A DNA stretch of 64,000 bases from Gammaproteobacteria bacterium. GTDB lineage: Bacteria; Pseudomonadota; Gammaproteobacteria; DSM-16500. The notes under the pieces were generated by a model that had not been told where the DNA came from, did not search any database, and saw only the letters and a list, made by a program, of their open reading frames with translations. How positions within the stretch are numbered: the stretch's first letter is position 1; the number at the start of each line of letters is the position of its first letter. The translations under genes were made by a program, and so were the position numbers. Location of the stretch: NCBI GenBank assembly GCA_031291175.1, contig JARLJO010000045.1, forward strand, positions 62,001 through 126,000, written 5' to 3'. Below, one piece after another: positions 11,050 to 20,248 of this stretch.

Positions 11050-12840
11050 CTAGGAATCGTGATTTCTCGTTCCTTTTTTGGGGCGCTTTGAGACGAATAT
11101 CTCGGGTCCTTCTACTACTAGACCTCCAACTTGAATAAATATGGAGTAACCGTGCAACGAAGCACCGGCAGCTTTCTCGGATTTCAACATGCTCTTGATG
11201 GCCTTTCTCAATGCCACCGCATTAGCGGGATCCGGAACGTTTTTGCCTGCTAATGCATTGGCTATTTGATACCACTCTAAAGCCCGTCGGAAATCGTGAT
11301 TTAATTCCTCTAAATTTAAATTCGCTAACTGCAAGCTTAGCTGATAATAATGATTTACATCATGATGCTCAGGTACATTGAGTCGCTTATAATAGTTTTT
11401 TTCAGAAGGCGTCGCGTGCTGCAAGCGCAAAGTCATAAAATGATTGATGTCTTCTTCTGCTTCTTCAATAATTTCTATACTTCTCTCTCTGAAAGCTTGA
11501 CGATAGCCACTGGCGGCATGGCCTAATGCAACTTTAATTCGTTGATCACTGGAAATACCATCAATGTCTTCGTGCAACCGACTAATCCAATGCGCTAACT
11601 TTAAATGCGTTTCTGCTGACACATAATAGACCTCTTGCTTATCTAAAATAGCGTGCGCAAAATCACGATAAAAACCTTCATCGATTGAACCACCCTGCTC
11701 TAAATATTCGGCCGCTAAATACACTGCGCGATCAAAACTGACCTCATGAGAAAAAGTGTTTAATGCTGACATATACCATTTCAAGGCATTCTCCCAATCT
11801 TCTTTAAGCTCGTAGTAAGAGCTTAATCTGATCGCGGCACCCACACTCCCGTTCACAGCTGCCTCGCTATAAAGCCATTTTGCCTCATCAAAATCTTTTG
11901 TTTTTTCGGCTATAATGGCTCGCAAATACTGAAGGTCCTTAAATTCAATCTCATCTCCAGGTAAATAAATATTTTTTTGGGCATCTCCTTTGTGTTTTTT
12001 GACCGCGCTTGGCCTTGAGACAGTCTTAAACTGGGATTTCAGCGTGTGATCTATATTCTCTAATTCGTCTAAACTAAAATCATTCAATTTAGCGCCACGT
12101 TCTAACAAGAAAGTGGCCTTGTGAATCTGAGAAGCTGTTAAAAAAAATCCTGAATCACTGGCGCCCATTAAAATGAGCTTCAGAGGGGATTTATTTTTTT
12201 GATTTAGAGCATGAATGTTAGCGCCATTGATCAACAAGAATTCCGCCGTATCATCGTTCATGCCAACTTCATGATAATGATGCAACGGCGTATTCTGAAT
12301 GCTGCTTGGAGCATTAATATCATATAACCTCTCTAACACGGGCAGTTCTGCTGTTAGCTCAGCGGCTTCTACCTCGTCCAGATCTTGTGGAGGCGCGGGT
12401 ATTTTGAGTTTGATCAGGTGGTTTAAAATATCGAGTCGACTATTCGCCGCTGCACACTCTGCTACTGTTTGGTGAAGGGTGTTTTCTCCAGTAAGCGAGG
12501 CGCCGTATCGCAAGCAAGAATCAAACACTTCTTTAGAACCCATTTCAGCAACAAGATGCAATATGCCTCTGCCTTGATGATCTGAAATTTGCATATGCGC
12601 TACCACAATAGATCTTTCGAGTTTGCCTGCCGCAATCAAAGTATCAGCCAGTTTAAACATGTCTTGCAGTAAGGCTGGCTGTTTGAAATAGGCGGCGAGA
12701 TGAAAAAGTGGCTGAGGACCTCCAAACGTAAACGGAAGTCCTGTTTCAAATAGTTCAGGGCTGTTGGTTAACAGTGTGAGCGCTTCTGGATTTCCATGCT
12801 GAATTAACTCCAAAAAATTCGACTCACGAGACAATGACAT
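11050..12840 (-). CDS. Ankyrin-repeat and Sel1/TPR-like protein, possible effector
   Basis: This protein of about 596 aa has no signal peptide. The first half contains ankyrin-type repeats, recognisable in GRGILHLVAEMGSKEVFDSCLRYGA, NTPLHHYHEVGMNDDTAEFLLINGANIHALNQKNKSPLKL and KATFLLERGAKLND. The middle has a Sel1/TPR-like unit (AKWLYSEAAVNGSVGAAIRLSSYYELKEDWENALKWYMSAL), and the rest is helical. The C-terminus is basic (VSKRPKKGTRNHDS). Ankyrin proteins of this kind are frequent type IV effectors in Legionella and Coxiella; that role is inference here. I prefer the ATG at 12840 because an AGGG lies 6-7 nt before it; an in-frame ATG 12 nt upstream is possible. It is transcribed alone, divergent from the aminotransferase gene. 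Confidence 0.75.
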   Translation of the reverse strand: MSLSRESNFLELIQHGNPEALTLLTNSPELFETGLPFTFGGPQPLFHLAAYFKQPALLQDMFKLADTLIAAGKLERSIVVAHMQISDHQGRGILHLVAEMGSKEVFDSCLRYGASLTGENTLHQTVAECAAANSRLDILNHLIKLKIPAPPQDLDEVEAAELTAELPVLERLYDINAPSSIQNTPLHHYHEVGMNDDTAEFLLINGANIHALNQKNKSPLKLILMGASDSGFFLTASQIHKATFLLERGAKLNDFSLDELENIDHTLKSQFKTVSRPSAVKKHKGDAQKNIYLPGDEIEFKDLQYLRAIIAEKTKDFDEAKWLYSEAAVNGSVGAAIRLSSYYELKEDWENALKWYMSALNTFSHEVSFDRAVYLAAEYLEQGGSIDEGFYRDFAHAILDKQEVYYVSAETHLKLAHWISRLHEDIDGISSDQRIKVALGHAASGYRQAFRERSIEIIEEAEEDINHFMTLRLQHATPSEKNYYKRLNVPEHHDVNHYYQLSLQLANLNLEELNHDFRRALEWYQIANALAGKNVPDPANAVALRKAIKSMLKSEKAAGASLHGYSIFIQVGGLVVEGPEIFVSKRPKKGTRNHDS

Positions 12841-12996
12841 AAGAGCCCTCATTGGAGCAAAAACACAAACTGATGGTAATGTATAATTATAACACAGTCC
12901 TGGCTTTTAAGCTTTTGTAGATGATTAAGAATAAATCCTTTATAATCCGCCTCTTTTCTCAAGAATATAATAGAAACCGGAGTGAGATTTATTCCT

Positions 12997-14190
12997 ATGC
13001 CTAATGAATTAGCGAGTCGAGTGCAACGCATCAAACCTTCCCCTACCCTAGCTATCGCGGCACGTGCCGAAGAATTAAAAGCGGCTGGCAAAAATATTAT
13101 TAGCTTAAGCGTCGGCGAACCTGACTTTGACACACCTGCATTTGTGAAAGAAGCTGCAATTAAAGCGATTAATGAAGGCTTTACCAAATATACAGCGGTT
13201 GATGGTATCAAAGGTTTAAAACAGGCGATTATTAATAAGTTTGCACGCGACAATAAGCTAAATTATGATTTTAAACAGATTCTAGTTTCATGCGGCGCAA
13301 AACACAGTATTTTCAATTTGTTTGCTGCTGTGCTAGAAGCCGGTGATGAAGTGATTATCCCTGCGCCATATTGGGTTTCTTATCCGGATATCGCTTTACT
13401 ATCTGATGCTAAGCCTGTGCTGGTGAGTGCTGGGATTGAGCAACATTTCAAGATCACACCTGCACAGCTGGAAGCGGCCATCACACCTAAGACTCGCCTC
13501 GTTATGCTAAACAGCCCTTCTAACCCTACCGGCACTGCTTATACGCTGGATGAACTAAAAGCGCTGGGTCAAGTCTTGCTGAAGCACCCAGGGATTATTG
13601 TGGCCAGTGATGACATTTATGAACACACCCAGTGGACTAAAGAACCTTTCGCGAATATTTTGATGGCTTGCCCTGAATTATATGATCGCACCGTTGTGAT
13701 TAATGGGGTGTCTAAATCTTATGCGATGACTGGCTGGCGTATTGGTTATGCTGCGGGCCCGGTTAAATTGATTGCTGCGATGACAAAAATTCAATCACAA
13801 AGTACTTCCAACGCGACGAGCATTGCGCAGATTGCAGCAGAAGCAGCATTGAATGGGGATCAATCATGCATTGGCACGATGACGAAAGCTTATAAAGAAC
13901 GTCATGACTTTGTCTTGGGTGAACTTCGCAAAATGCCTGGCATTAAATGTTTGCCTTGCGATGGGACATTTTATATTTTCCCCAACATTGATGAACTTTT
14001 AGCAAAAACACATGACATCAATGATGATCTTGAGTTTGCTGAATTCTTGTTGAACGTGGCAGAGATTGCGGTTGTTCCAGGTTCTGCGTTTGGCGCACCG
14101 GGCTATTTCCGTATTTCTTATGCAACCAGCATGGAGAAGCTACAGGAAGCGATGAAGCGTATGCATTTGGCATTAGCTAAATTGGTGTAA
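12997..14190 (+). CDS. Pyridoxal-phosphate-dependent class I aminotransferase (aspartate aminotransferase, subgroup Ib type)
   Basis: This fold-type I aminotransferase has 397 aa. The N-terminus (MPNELASRVQRIKPSPTLAIAARAEEL) and the motif SVGEPDFDTP are typical of the aspartate/prephenate aminotransferase subgroup Ib. The PLP-binding lysine lies in VSKSYAMTGWRIGYAAG, with SPSNPTGTAY and a C-terminal substrate arginine in FRISYATS. The likely reaction is aspartate plus 2-oxoglutarate to oxaloacetate plus glutamate. Subgroup Ib enzymes can also use prephenate, so the substrate is not certain. The frame extends to a GTG at 12982, but the ATG at 12997 fits the family. A TATAAT at 12941-12946 may be its -10 box. 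Confidence 0.92.
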   Translation: MPNELASRVQRIKPSPTLAIAARAEELKAAGKNIISLSVGEPDFDTPAFVKEAAIKAINEGFTKYTAVDGIKGLKQAIINKFARDNKLNYDFKQILVSCGAKHSIFNLFAAVLEAGDEVIIPAPYWVSYPDIALLSDAKPVLVSAGIEQHFKITPAQLEAAITPKTRLVMLNSPSNPTGTAYTLDELKALGQVLLKHPGIIVASDDIYEHTQWTKEPFANILMACPELYDRTVVINGVSKSYAMTGWRIGYAAGPVKLIAAMTKIQSQSTSNATSIAQIAAEAALNGDQSCIGTMTKAYKERHDFVLGELRKMPGIKCLPCDGTFYIFPNIDELLAKTHDINDDLEFAEFLLNVAEIAVVPGSAFGAPGYFRISYATSMEKLQEAMKRMHLALAKLV

Positions 14191-14212
14191 TTTTTTTCCA
14201 AATTGACTCTCT

Positions 14213-14234
14213 CCCCTCCTGCTTTTTGGAGGGG
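14213..14234 (+). terminator. Hairpin after the aminotransferase gene
   Basis: A 7-bp GC-rich stem (14213-14219 and 14228-14234, loop of 8) lies 23 nt after the aminotransferase stop. There is no T-run directly after it, so it is a weak terminator candidate. Confidence 0.35.
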
Positions 14235-14310
14235 ATAGGGGTTTCCACTTCTAAACGTGCTGAAACTGAACAGATATAAAAATTTTTTTAAAAAGAAGCA
14301 TCAGAATATA

Positions 14311-14339
14311 TTGACGAAAACCTCATCCGATATTAGTAT
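14311..14339 (+). promoter_or_regulatory. Promoter of tRNA-Asn
   Basis: TTGACG (14311-14316), a 17-nt spacer and TAGTAT (14334-14339) lie 25 nt upstream of the tRNA 5' end. Confidence 0.6.
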
Positions 14340-14363
14340 GCTTGCACTTGACCGCATATACAT

Positions 14364-14439
14364 TCCCCGATAGCTCAGTCGGTAGAGCAAATGACTGTTA
14401 ATCATTAGGTCACTGGTTCGAGTCCAGTTCGGGGAGCCA
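14364..14439 (+). tRNA. tRNA-Asn (anticodon GTT), integration site of the island
   Basis: The 76-nt gene has acceptor stem TCCCCGA/TCGGGGA and D-arm TAGCTCAGTCGGTAGAGC. The anticodon loop is CTGTTAA (anticodon GTT), the T-arm contains GGTTCGAGTCC, and CCA is encoded. The gene is intact. Its 3' part is copied 11.4 kb downstream at 25803, so the island integrated in this gene and left a complete tRNA at the left junction. Confidence 0.97.
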
Positions 14440-14440
14440 A
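14394..14440 (+). repeat. attL: left copy of the 47-bp direct repeat
   Basis: This is the 3' part of tRNA-Asn from the anticodon stem through CCA plus one base. It is identical over 47 bp to 25803-25849. It marks the left boundary of the integrative element. Confidence 0.95.
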
Positions 14441-14487
14441 TCAGATAGCCACTTCTAGCGAAAAACTCCAAATTAAAAACTAGCCGC

Positions 14488-14506
14488 GGGGCACTCCTGG
14501 GGCACT
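14488..14506 (+). promoter_or_regulatory. Left pair of integrase arm-type sites (GGGGCACT, 11-bp spacing)
   Basis: GGGGCACT occurs at 14488-14495 and 14499-14506, one helical turn apart. The same pair occurs near attR (25669-25687) and, inverted, upstream of the integrase gene (17348-17366). This pattern suggests recombinase or excisionase binding sites. Confidence 0.65.
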
Positions 14507-14605
14507 TCAAAATAATAAATACCAATCAATAACAATCAAATTTGATTCCGTTAGGGTCTATTTTATTTATAATCAATCATGTGCTTTCGAAAAGGATATT
14601 TAAAC

Positions 14606-15187
14606 ATGACATTTTTATATACTATATCTATCATCCTTGCCACTTCACTTTTCACTGCATTTTTTTCCTTTTGGAGATACCGTAGCGAGCGCTGGTGGGA
14701 ATTGAAGGTAAAAACCTATTCCAGCATTATGGAATCTTTACATTATATAAAAAAGAAAGCCGATCTCGATTATAATCTTTATTCTGAAGCGCTGAGCGCC
14801 CCACCTCATCATGAGGGAGATACCGAATATAACGAAATTACATTTAAAAATGGAAATAACCCCACAGCAATAGCTCTACTAAAACAAAGAGCTGATTCAT
14901 CTTTGGAAGAGGTTCAAAAAACTATTGATGTGGCTTCATTTATCATAAAACAAGAAGCGCTGGATGAACTAATAAACCTAAAAACTGAATATGAACAAGC
15001 CTTAGACTATGACGAGCTTGAAGAACTTTACGATCAAGCAAAAAATGACAAAAAAACAATTAACACCTGCCTCTCCAAAATTAGAGCCATTGCTAAAAAT
15101 GAATTTGAAACAATTCCTGACGCTCTACTTGATAAGCTTAAGGATTGGATTAAAAAAAGGAAACTTAATCCCACTTCAAAACACTAA
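14606..15187 (+). CDS. Membrane-anchored coiled-coil protein, unknown function
   Basis: I do not recognise a named family with certainty. The 193-aa protein has one N-terminal membrane segment (about residues 3-22, FLYTISIILATSLFTAFFSF), then WRYRSERWWELKVKTYSSIMESLHYIKK, and a long charged helical region that is probably a coiled coil to the end. The bulk should face the cytoplasm. I start at the ATG at 14606, 8-9 nt after AAAGGA, and not at an in-frame ATG 27 nt upstream. It is the first gene inside attL and lies 93 nt before the UvrD-like helicase on the same strand, so the two may be a functional pair. The position at the edge of a mobile element is typical of cargo or defence genes. Confidence 0.75.
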   Translation: MTFLYTISIILATSLFTAFFSFWRYRSERWWELKVKTYSSIMESLHYIKKKADLDYNLYSEALSAPPHHEGDTEYNEITFKNGNNPTAIALLKQRADSSLEEVQKTIDVASFIIKQEALDELINLKTEYEQALDYDELEELYDQAKNDKKTINTCLSKIRAIAKNEFETIPDALLDKLKDWIKKRKLNPTSKH

Positions 15188-15280
15188 GAGCGCACTCAAA
15201 CTAGTAAACAATGAGACCCACTAGTATATAAAAATGATAATGCTAATAGACGGGTATTAAAATAATAGGAATTTAGCTAA

Positions 15281-17161
15281 ATGCCAATAAATTACACAGA
15301 AGAACAAGTGACGGTTATTAATCATGATGAAACAAACAGTGGTGTTGTTCGAGCTGGCCCAGGAACAGGAAAAAGCATAACAATAGTGGCTCTTGCCCAT
15401 CGCCTTGCACAAGCTGGAAAGCAACGCGGTGTTAAATTTTTAACATTTACGCGCGCTGCAACCTCGGAATTATTGAAAAAAGTCTCTGACGCAGAGGGAT
15501 TGGATGTTAAGCCTAGCACTATACATTCATTCTCACTTTCAATCTTAATGCAGAATCAAGATGCTCTACTTATCTCACTGCCTTTAAGGCTAGCCAGTGA
15601 ATTAGAACTAAGCGCGATAATCAATAATTATATTGCAAAAAAATCACGCATACGAAAAAATCGTTTAACCTCATTAATTAATTCTATGGCATCAAAGTGG
15701 GAATCATTGAATGATGAAGAGCCGGTTGGATTTACTCCAGAAGAAAGATCTAAATTTAATTCAGCCTTTCAGAAAGCTGTTAAATTGTTTGGGTTTACCC
15801 TACTCCAGCAGTTACCCGATCTTTTACGAAAGCTTGTTATTGAGCATGATGATGCAAAAGGATTAGATTTTGATTTTCTAATAGTAGACGAATATCAAGA
15901 TTTAAATAAATGTGAAATTGAATTATTACAGCATTTTCATAAGAAAGGAAAATCTGTGCTTGCGGTAGGAGATGAAGATCAATCTATTTATTCCTTTCGA
16001 AGAGCACACCCAATAGGAATTAGAGAATTTGAAAAACATTTTTTATTAGCAAAAATTTATGATTTGAGTATCTGTCATCGATGCCCACAAAATTTAATTG
16101 ATTGGGCGCAGCATGTAATACTTGGTGATTTAGAAAGAGAATCACGGCCAATTCCTAAATCAACGTCAGGGCAATCTGCAAAAGCTATTTTATTGCATTT
16201 TAAAAATCAAACTTTAGAAGCAGATGCAATTGCAAAAGCCATTAAGCATCTAGTAACGAAAAAAAATTATCTGCCTAGTGATATATTGGTTCTCTCTAGG
16301 ACTGATCCTCATGAGCGATTTACTAAAGCGATCAAAAATAAACTAATAGAACAGTCAATTCCAATTTATGATTCAAAGCAATCTAAGCGCATTCTTGAAG
16401 ATAAGCATGTTGTAATTCTCATTGCGCAATTGCGTCTATTGGAGAATCAATCAGATTCATTGGCATGGGCAACTTTATTAAACGGGAAGATTCTCGAAAG
16501 ATTGCTTAACAAAGCAGAGTCTGAAAACCTTAATTTAGCCCAAGCTATTTTGGATGAAATACAAAATGATTATCCAAATATAAAAAATAGCAAATTTAAG
16601 GCCATCTCTTCTTCTGTAATAAGTATGGCTGACAAATACAAAGCTACGATTATTAATATTGAGAAAGAGAAATGGGGAAAATGGATTGTAGATAATGCAA
16701 ACGATATTTGTGGGTCACCTGTTACAAGTGAGTTTAACGAACTCCTTTTAGAAGTTGACAAAAGGCTTGAAGGGTATAAGCAGAATCTTGGTTTTTTCAT
16801 ATCACAACTTACACCTATTTCAAAAGATTTAGCAAATGAACAACAAGCTGGCATTAGGTTTATGACAATGCAAAGCTCTAAAGGATTAACAGCGCGCGCT
16901 ACTTTTGTTGTTGGTGTTGACAATGACTTGGTTCCTAGACCGGAACAGCACTTAGATGAAGAACGTAGATTGCTTTATGTTGCAATGACCAGATCACAAG
17001 AAATACTGATTATGACATGGGCAAATCAGCGAAAAGGCCCACAAGCAAGATCAGGTAGAACAAATACCGCTAGACGTAATTATTCTGAATTTTTGCAGAA
17101 TGGACCCATCGATACCCAAGATGGACAATCATTTATCGATTCTATTGATATGCATCTTTGA
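15281..17161 (+). CDS. UvrD/PcrA-like superfamily 1 ATP-dependent helicase
   Basis: This SF1A helicase has 626 aa. Motif I is VVRAGPGTGKSITI (about residues 22-35), Ia is FLTFTRAATSELLKKV, II is FLIVDEYQDLNKCE, III is LAVGDEDQSIYSFRRA, and IV is LSICHRCPQNLIDWA. Motif V is MTMQSSKGLTARATFVVGVDNDLVPRP and VI is EERRLLYVAMTRSQ. All catalytic residues seem present. It is shorter than housekeeping UvrD (about 720 aa) and ends with an RSGRTNTARRNYSEFL tail. Helicases of this class occur in several anti-phage systems, such as GajB of Gabija. No OLD-type nuclease partner is present here, so I do not call Gabija. It is island cargo, probably paired with the preceding membrane protein. Confidence 0.9.
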   Translation: MPINYTEEQVTVINHDETNSGVVRAGPGTGKSITIVALAHRLAQAGKQRGVKFLTFTRAATSELLKKVSDAEGLDVKPSTIHSFSLSILMQNQDALLISLPLRLASELELSAIINNYIAKKSRIRKNRLTSLINSMASKWESLNDEEPVGFTPEERSKFNSAFQKAVKLFGFTLLQQLPDLLRKLVIEHDDAKGLDFDFLIVDEYQDLNKCEIELLQHFHKKGKSVLAVGDEDQSIYSFRRAHPIGIREFEKHFLLAKIYDLSICHRCPQNLIDWAQHVILGDLERESRPIPKSTSGQSAKAILLHFKNQTLEADAIAKAIKHLVTKKNYLPSDILVLSRTDPHERFTKAIKNKLIEQSIPIYDSKQSKRILEDKHVVILIAQLRLLENQSDSLAWATLLNGKILERLLNKAESENLNLAQAILDEIQNDYPNIKNSKFKAISSSVISMADKYKATIINIEKEKWGKWIVDNANDICGSPVTSEFNELLLEVDKRLEGYKQNLGFFISQLTPISKDLANEQQAGIRFMTMQSSKGLTARATFVVGVDNDLVPRPEQHLDEERRLLYVAMTRSQEILIMTWANQRKGPQARSGRTNTARRNYSEFLQNGPIDTQDGQSFIDSIDMHL

Positions 17162-17347
17162 TATCAGAGTGGCAATTTTAGTTATTTTTATGAATATAGA
17201 TTGCCTTATGGCATGATTCGCCAGGTGTGCGTGCTGCTCCGATTGACGCGATGTCATGGTTGAACAGCTTGCTAGCCTTAGATATAAGAAAATGATTATG
17301 TTTATGGAATTTTCTAGGCAAACAATAAATAGTTGTTTTCTATCTTG

Positions 17348-17386
17348 AGTGCCCCATGAGTGCCCTTTTATGCTCGCATACGAGCA
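17348..17386 (+). promoter_or_regulatory. Inverted pair of arm-type sites and a palindrome upstream of the integrase gene
   Basis: AGTGCCCC at 17348-17355 and AGTGCCCT at 17359-17366 are the inverse of the sites near both attachment sites, again with an 11-bp period. A palindrome TGCTCG-CATA-CGAGCA follows at 17371-17386. The 343-nt gap before the integrase (17162-17504) holds these and no convincing gene. Binding here would let integrase or its directionality factor control integrase expression. Confidence 0.6.
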
Positions 17387-17513
17387 TAACATATTGAAAG
17401 ATGTGAATTATTAAATGTATTTCATCTGATTATCAATCATATGTTGCCTTCTTTTGGTACTTGCTGTAGTTTATCGCCACAATTAAAACTACTATAATCA
17501 TAACGTGGCTGGC

Positions 17514-18575
17514 ATGGCAAACATTGAAAAAAGAATCACTAACAATGGTCAAACAACTTATCGTGCAAAGGTTCGACTCAAGGGTTATCCGGCACAAAGC
17601 GCGACCTTTGAACGATTAACAGATGCTCGAAAATGGGCTCAGCAAACAGAATCGGCAATTAGGGATGGCCGCCACTTCAAAACATCCGAAGCAAAGCGTC
17701 ATACATTAAGAGAAGCGATAGACCGGTACATTAAAAACGTCCTACCTTCCAAGCCAAAAAGTGCAGCATTTCAAACGACACAACTTAAGTGGTGGAATGA
17801 TAACTTAGGCGAATATTCGTTAGCCGATGTTACACCAGCCCTTATCGCCAACCATCGCGAAAAGCTCACTAACAGTCCAACGTCCCGCGGAGAATCACAT
17901 ACCCCTGCAACGGTAAATCGTTATCTAGCGGCACTCAGCCACCTATTTACTATCGCAGTTAAAGAATGGGGTTGGATAGAAGAAAATCCTCTACGCAAAG
18001 TCACCAAAATGAAAGAACCGCGTGGGCGTGTACGCTTTCTATCTGATAACGAGCGAACGCGCTTGCTAGACGCTTGCAAATCGAGCGAGAGCCATTATCT
18101 TTATATTGCCGTTGTTTTAGCGCTCTCCACTGGCGGTAGGCGAATGGAGATTTTAGGACTGGACTGGCATAGTGTATGCTTAATTCGCGGTATCATCACC
18201 CTACACGAAACAAAAAATGGTGAGCGCCGCATATTACCTCTTGCTGGTCATGCGCTTGAATTAATGAAAGAGCACTCAAAAACAAGATTACTGAATTGTG
18301 ATTTTGTTTTTCCTAGCAATAATCTAAAAAATCCCATAGACCTGCGTTCTCCCTTTGAAACAGCTCTCAAACGAGCCGAGATAGCTGATTTTCGCTGGCA
18401 TGACCTAAGGCATAGCTGCGCCTCTTATCTCGCAATGAATGGAGCTAGTCTTGCTGAAATAGCCGAGATACTAGGCCATAAGACATTACAGATGGTTAAA
18501 CGTTATGCGCATCTTTCCGATGCTCATACAAGCAAAGTTGTTGCACGGATGAATGAAAAAATATTTGGAGCATAA
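17514..18575 (+). CDS. int: Tyrosine-type site-specific integrase
   Basis: This phage-type tyrosine recombinase has 353 aa. An N-terminal arm-binding domain (MANIEKRITNNGQTTYRAKVRLKG) and a core-binding SAM-like domain precede the catalytic domain. The catalytic residues are visible as R in STGGRRMEILGLDW, K in HETKNGERRILPL, H-x-x-R in WHDLRHSCASYL, H in EILGHKTLQMVKRYAHL, and the nucleophile Y in KRYAHL. It is responsible for integration into tRNA-Asn. I prefer the ATG at 17514 (MANIEKR) over a GTG 9 nt upstream; neither has a clear ribosome-binding site. The next gene begins 1 nt after its stop, with a ribosome-binding site inside the integrase gene. Confidence 0.95.
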   Translation: MANIEKRITNNGQTTYRAKVRLKGYPAQSATFERLTDARKWAQQTESAIRDGRHFKTSEAKRHTLREAIDRYIKNVLPSKPKSAAFQTTQLKWWNDNLGEYSLADVTPALIANHREKLTNSPTSRGESHTPATVNRYLAALSHLFTIAVKEWGWIEENPLRKVTKMKEPRGRVRFLSDNERTRLLDACKSSESHYLYIAVVLALSTGGRRMEILGLDWHSVCLIRGIITLHETKNGERRILPLAGHALELMKEHSKTRLLNCDFVFPSNNLKNPIDLRSPFETALKRAEIADFRWHDLRHSCASYLAMNGASLAEIAEILGHKTLQMVKRYAHLSDAHTSKVVARMNEKIFGA

Positions 18576-18576
18576 A

Positions 18577-20238
18577 ATGGTAGAAAATAAAATGGATTTT
18601 AATGAAGCCCCTCTAAAGGAAATCTCTTCTTCTCTTGAGCATCATCAGCTGCCTTCTCTCTCCTTGCAAAATCTGAATCATTTAAACAAGGCTTCAAAAA
18701 ATATTTCTTCTCTAATTACATCATGCCCTGCGATGAAGCCCTTAACAACTCTAAAGAACCTCACAAATTTAAGCCCATTAATTCCCGATTATTTTAGCAA
18801 GCCAGAATCATTGCTTATCTTAGATAACATGCGACAAACTTTTGCTATCTACGAAAAATCATTAATGATTTTAAATCCTTCGCTGCAAAATCATTTTAAT
18901 AAGATAGAACTTATGGCTACTTTGATAGACAAAACTAGCCAAGCGTTACTACTTTATAAAAATCCGTTAGCTATTTCAGCGCCCTCGCCTGAAAGTTATT
19001 TCGAACTACCTTCACCTTGGTTAACTTTGAAGCAAAAAACAGAGGAAGCTGAATCAATATTCAAATCAATAGATACCTTTAAATACACACAAGGCTGCGG
19101 CATAAATCTTCAAGATAGCTTTTTCTCACACCTCAAGAAAAACAAGATTGGCGCACCCTCTTTAGATTTTTTTAATAGCACCACCTCAAATGATTGCATA
19201 GACCCGTCCAAATATTTGTCTAAGGCCTTCGCCAGCGAATCGATTGATAATTTAGCACACATTGCACAAAATACTGCTAATTACAAATTTTGGTTAAATG
19301 TGAATAAAGACGGAATTGCCACACTTACTGAAATCGCATATTTATTTCATAATTATGAACCCCCTCATGAAAATTCGACATTACCCCCACCTGATCCTGT
19401 TAAGCGAACATATGTTTTACTGAGAAACGCCTATATTAAAGGTACGATAAAACAAATATACCTGGGACCAATCTCATTATCTATTGGCTCTATGCCTATC
19501 TCTATTTTAGATTGTATTAAATGGGCAATTGAAAATGATTACTGTTTAGACAAAGAACTCCTTGAGTATTACAAAATTTCTCTTTTAATTAATAAACCAA
19601 AAGATATATCTTGTTTCACAATGCTAAATGAAAATAAAAACAATATTTTTTCACACAAAGGGGATTTTTACGAAATATGTTATGAAAGATTGACTATAAT
19701 AATTAAAAAAAACAATGGATTAATCTACCTTGAGCATTTACTAACCCATCCTAATACCGACTCATCAATTTTAGAACTTTATCGCCTGGTTAATAAATCT
19801 ATTCCAACTGATTACAGCACTGAAGTAGTTGATTATGAATTAAATGAGGTATTTATGAATGAGGATATTTACCATACAGAGCCAACAATTGATCAAAAAA
19901 CAATAGATACTTGCAACACCAGGATCAAAGAAATAAACGAATTACTAAAAAAAATTAGCAATCAGAAATCAGCAAAAGCCGAAGCATTAAGATCTGAAGA
20001 AATTGAAATCGCCAACTATTTAAATTCCCAAAAAAATATAAAAGGTAAACCCCGCATACTTCCCAATGTAGCTGAGCGCATCAGACAAAATGTCAGCAAA
20101 AGCATCCATACAGCAATAGGGATAATTCAGGAAAAACATAAAAAACTAGGAGCCCACTTAGACAGCTGCATCTTTACGCAGACCTCTACTTGGACATATC
20201 GTCCAAATATTGATACACAATGGAATAAAAAAATATAA
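18577..20238 (+). CDS. Large protein of unknown function, coupled to the integrase gene
   Basis: I do not recognise this 553-aa protein as a whole. It has no signal peptide or membrane segment and is rich in Leu, Ser, Asn and Lys. The last 70 or so residues (NVAERIRQNVSKSIHTAI, then KLGAHLDSCIFTQTSTWTYRPN) resemble a C-terminal domain I remember from many bacterial proteins of uncertain function. In those, a basic helix and a histidine-containing 'LG.HL...I.TG' turn are followed by an aromatic/proline end. GGAG lies 6 nt before the ATG at 18577, inside the integrase end, so both are one operon. Being cotranscribed with int it may be a regulator, a directionality factor or cargo such as an abortive-infection protein. 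Confidence 0.7.
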   Translation: MVENKMDFNEAPLKEISSSLEHHQLPSLSLQNLNHLNKASKNISSLITSCPAMKPLTTLKNLTNLSPLIPDYFSKPESLLILDNMRQTFAIYEKSLMILNPSLQNHFNKIELMATLIDKTSQALLLYKNPLAISAPSPESYFELPSPWLTLKQKTEEAESIFKSIDTFKYTQGCGINLQDSFFSHLKKNKIGAPSLDFFNSTTSNDCIDPSKYLSKAFASESIDNLAHIAQNTANYKFWLNVNKDGIATLTEIAYLFHNYEPPHENSTLPPPDPVKRTYVLLRNAYIKGTIKQIYLGPISLSIGSMPISILDCIKWAIENDYCLDKELLEYYKISLLINKPKDISCFTMLNENKNNIFSHKGDFYEICYERLTIIIKKNNGLIYLEHLLTHPNTDSSILELYRLVNKSIPTDYSTEVVDYELNEVFMNEDIYHTEPTIDQKTIDTCNTRIKEINELLKKISNQKSAKAEALRSEEIEIANYLNSQKNIKGKPRILPNVAERIRQNVSKSIHTAIGIIQEKHKKLGAHLDSCIFTQTSTWTYRPNIDTQWNKKI

Positions 20239-20248
20239 CTTTTCTTTC

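Noticed and set aside
14606-17161. Gabija defence system
   Set aside because: The helicase resembles GajB-type proteins, but the partner is a membrane coiled-coil protein, not an OLD-family ATPase/nuclease (GajA).
17129-17392. 87-codon minus-strand frame before the integrase
   Set aside because: It spans the arm-type sites and the end of the helicase gene and has no ribosome-binding site or domain.
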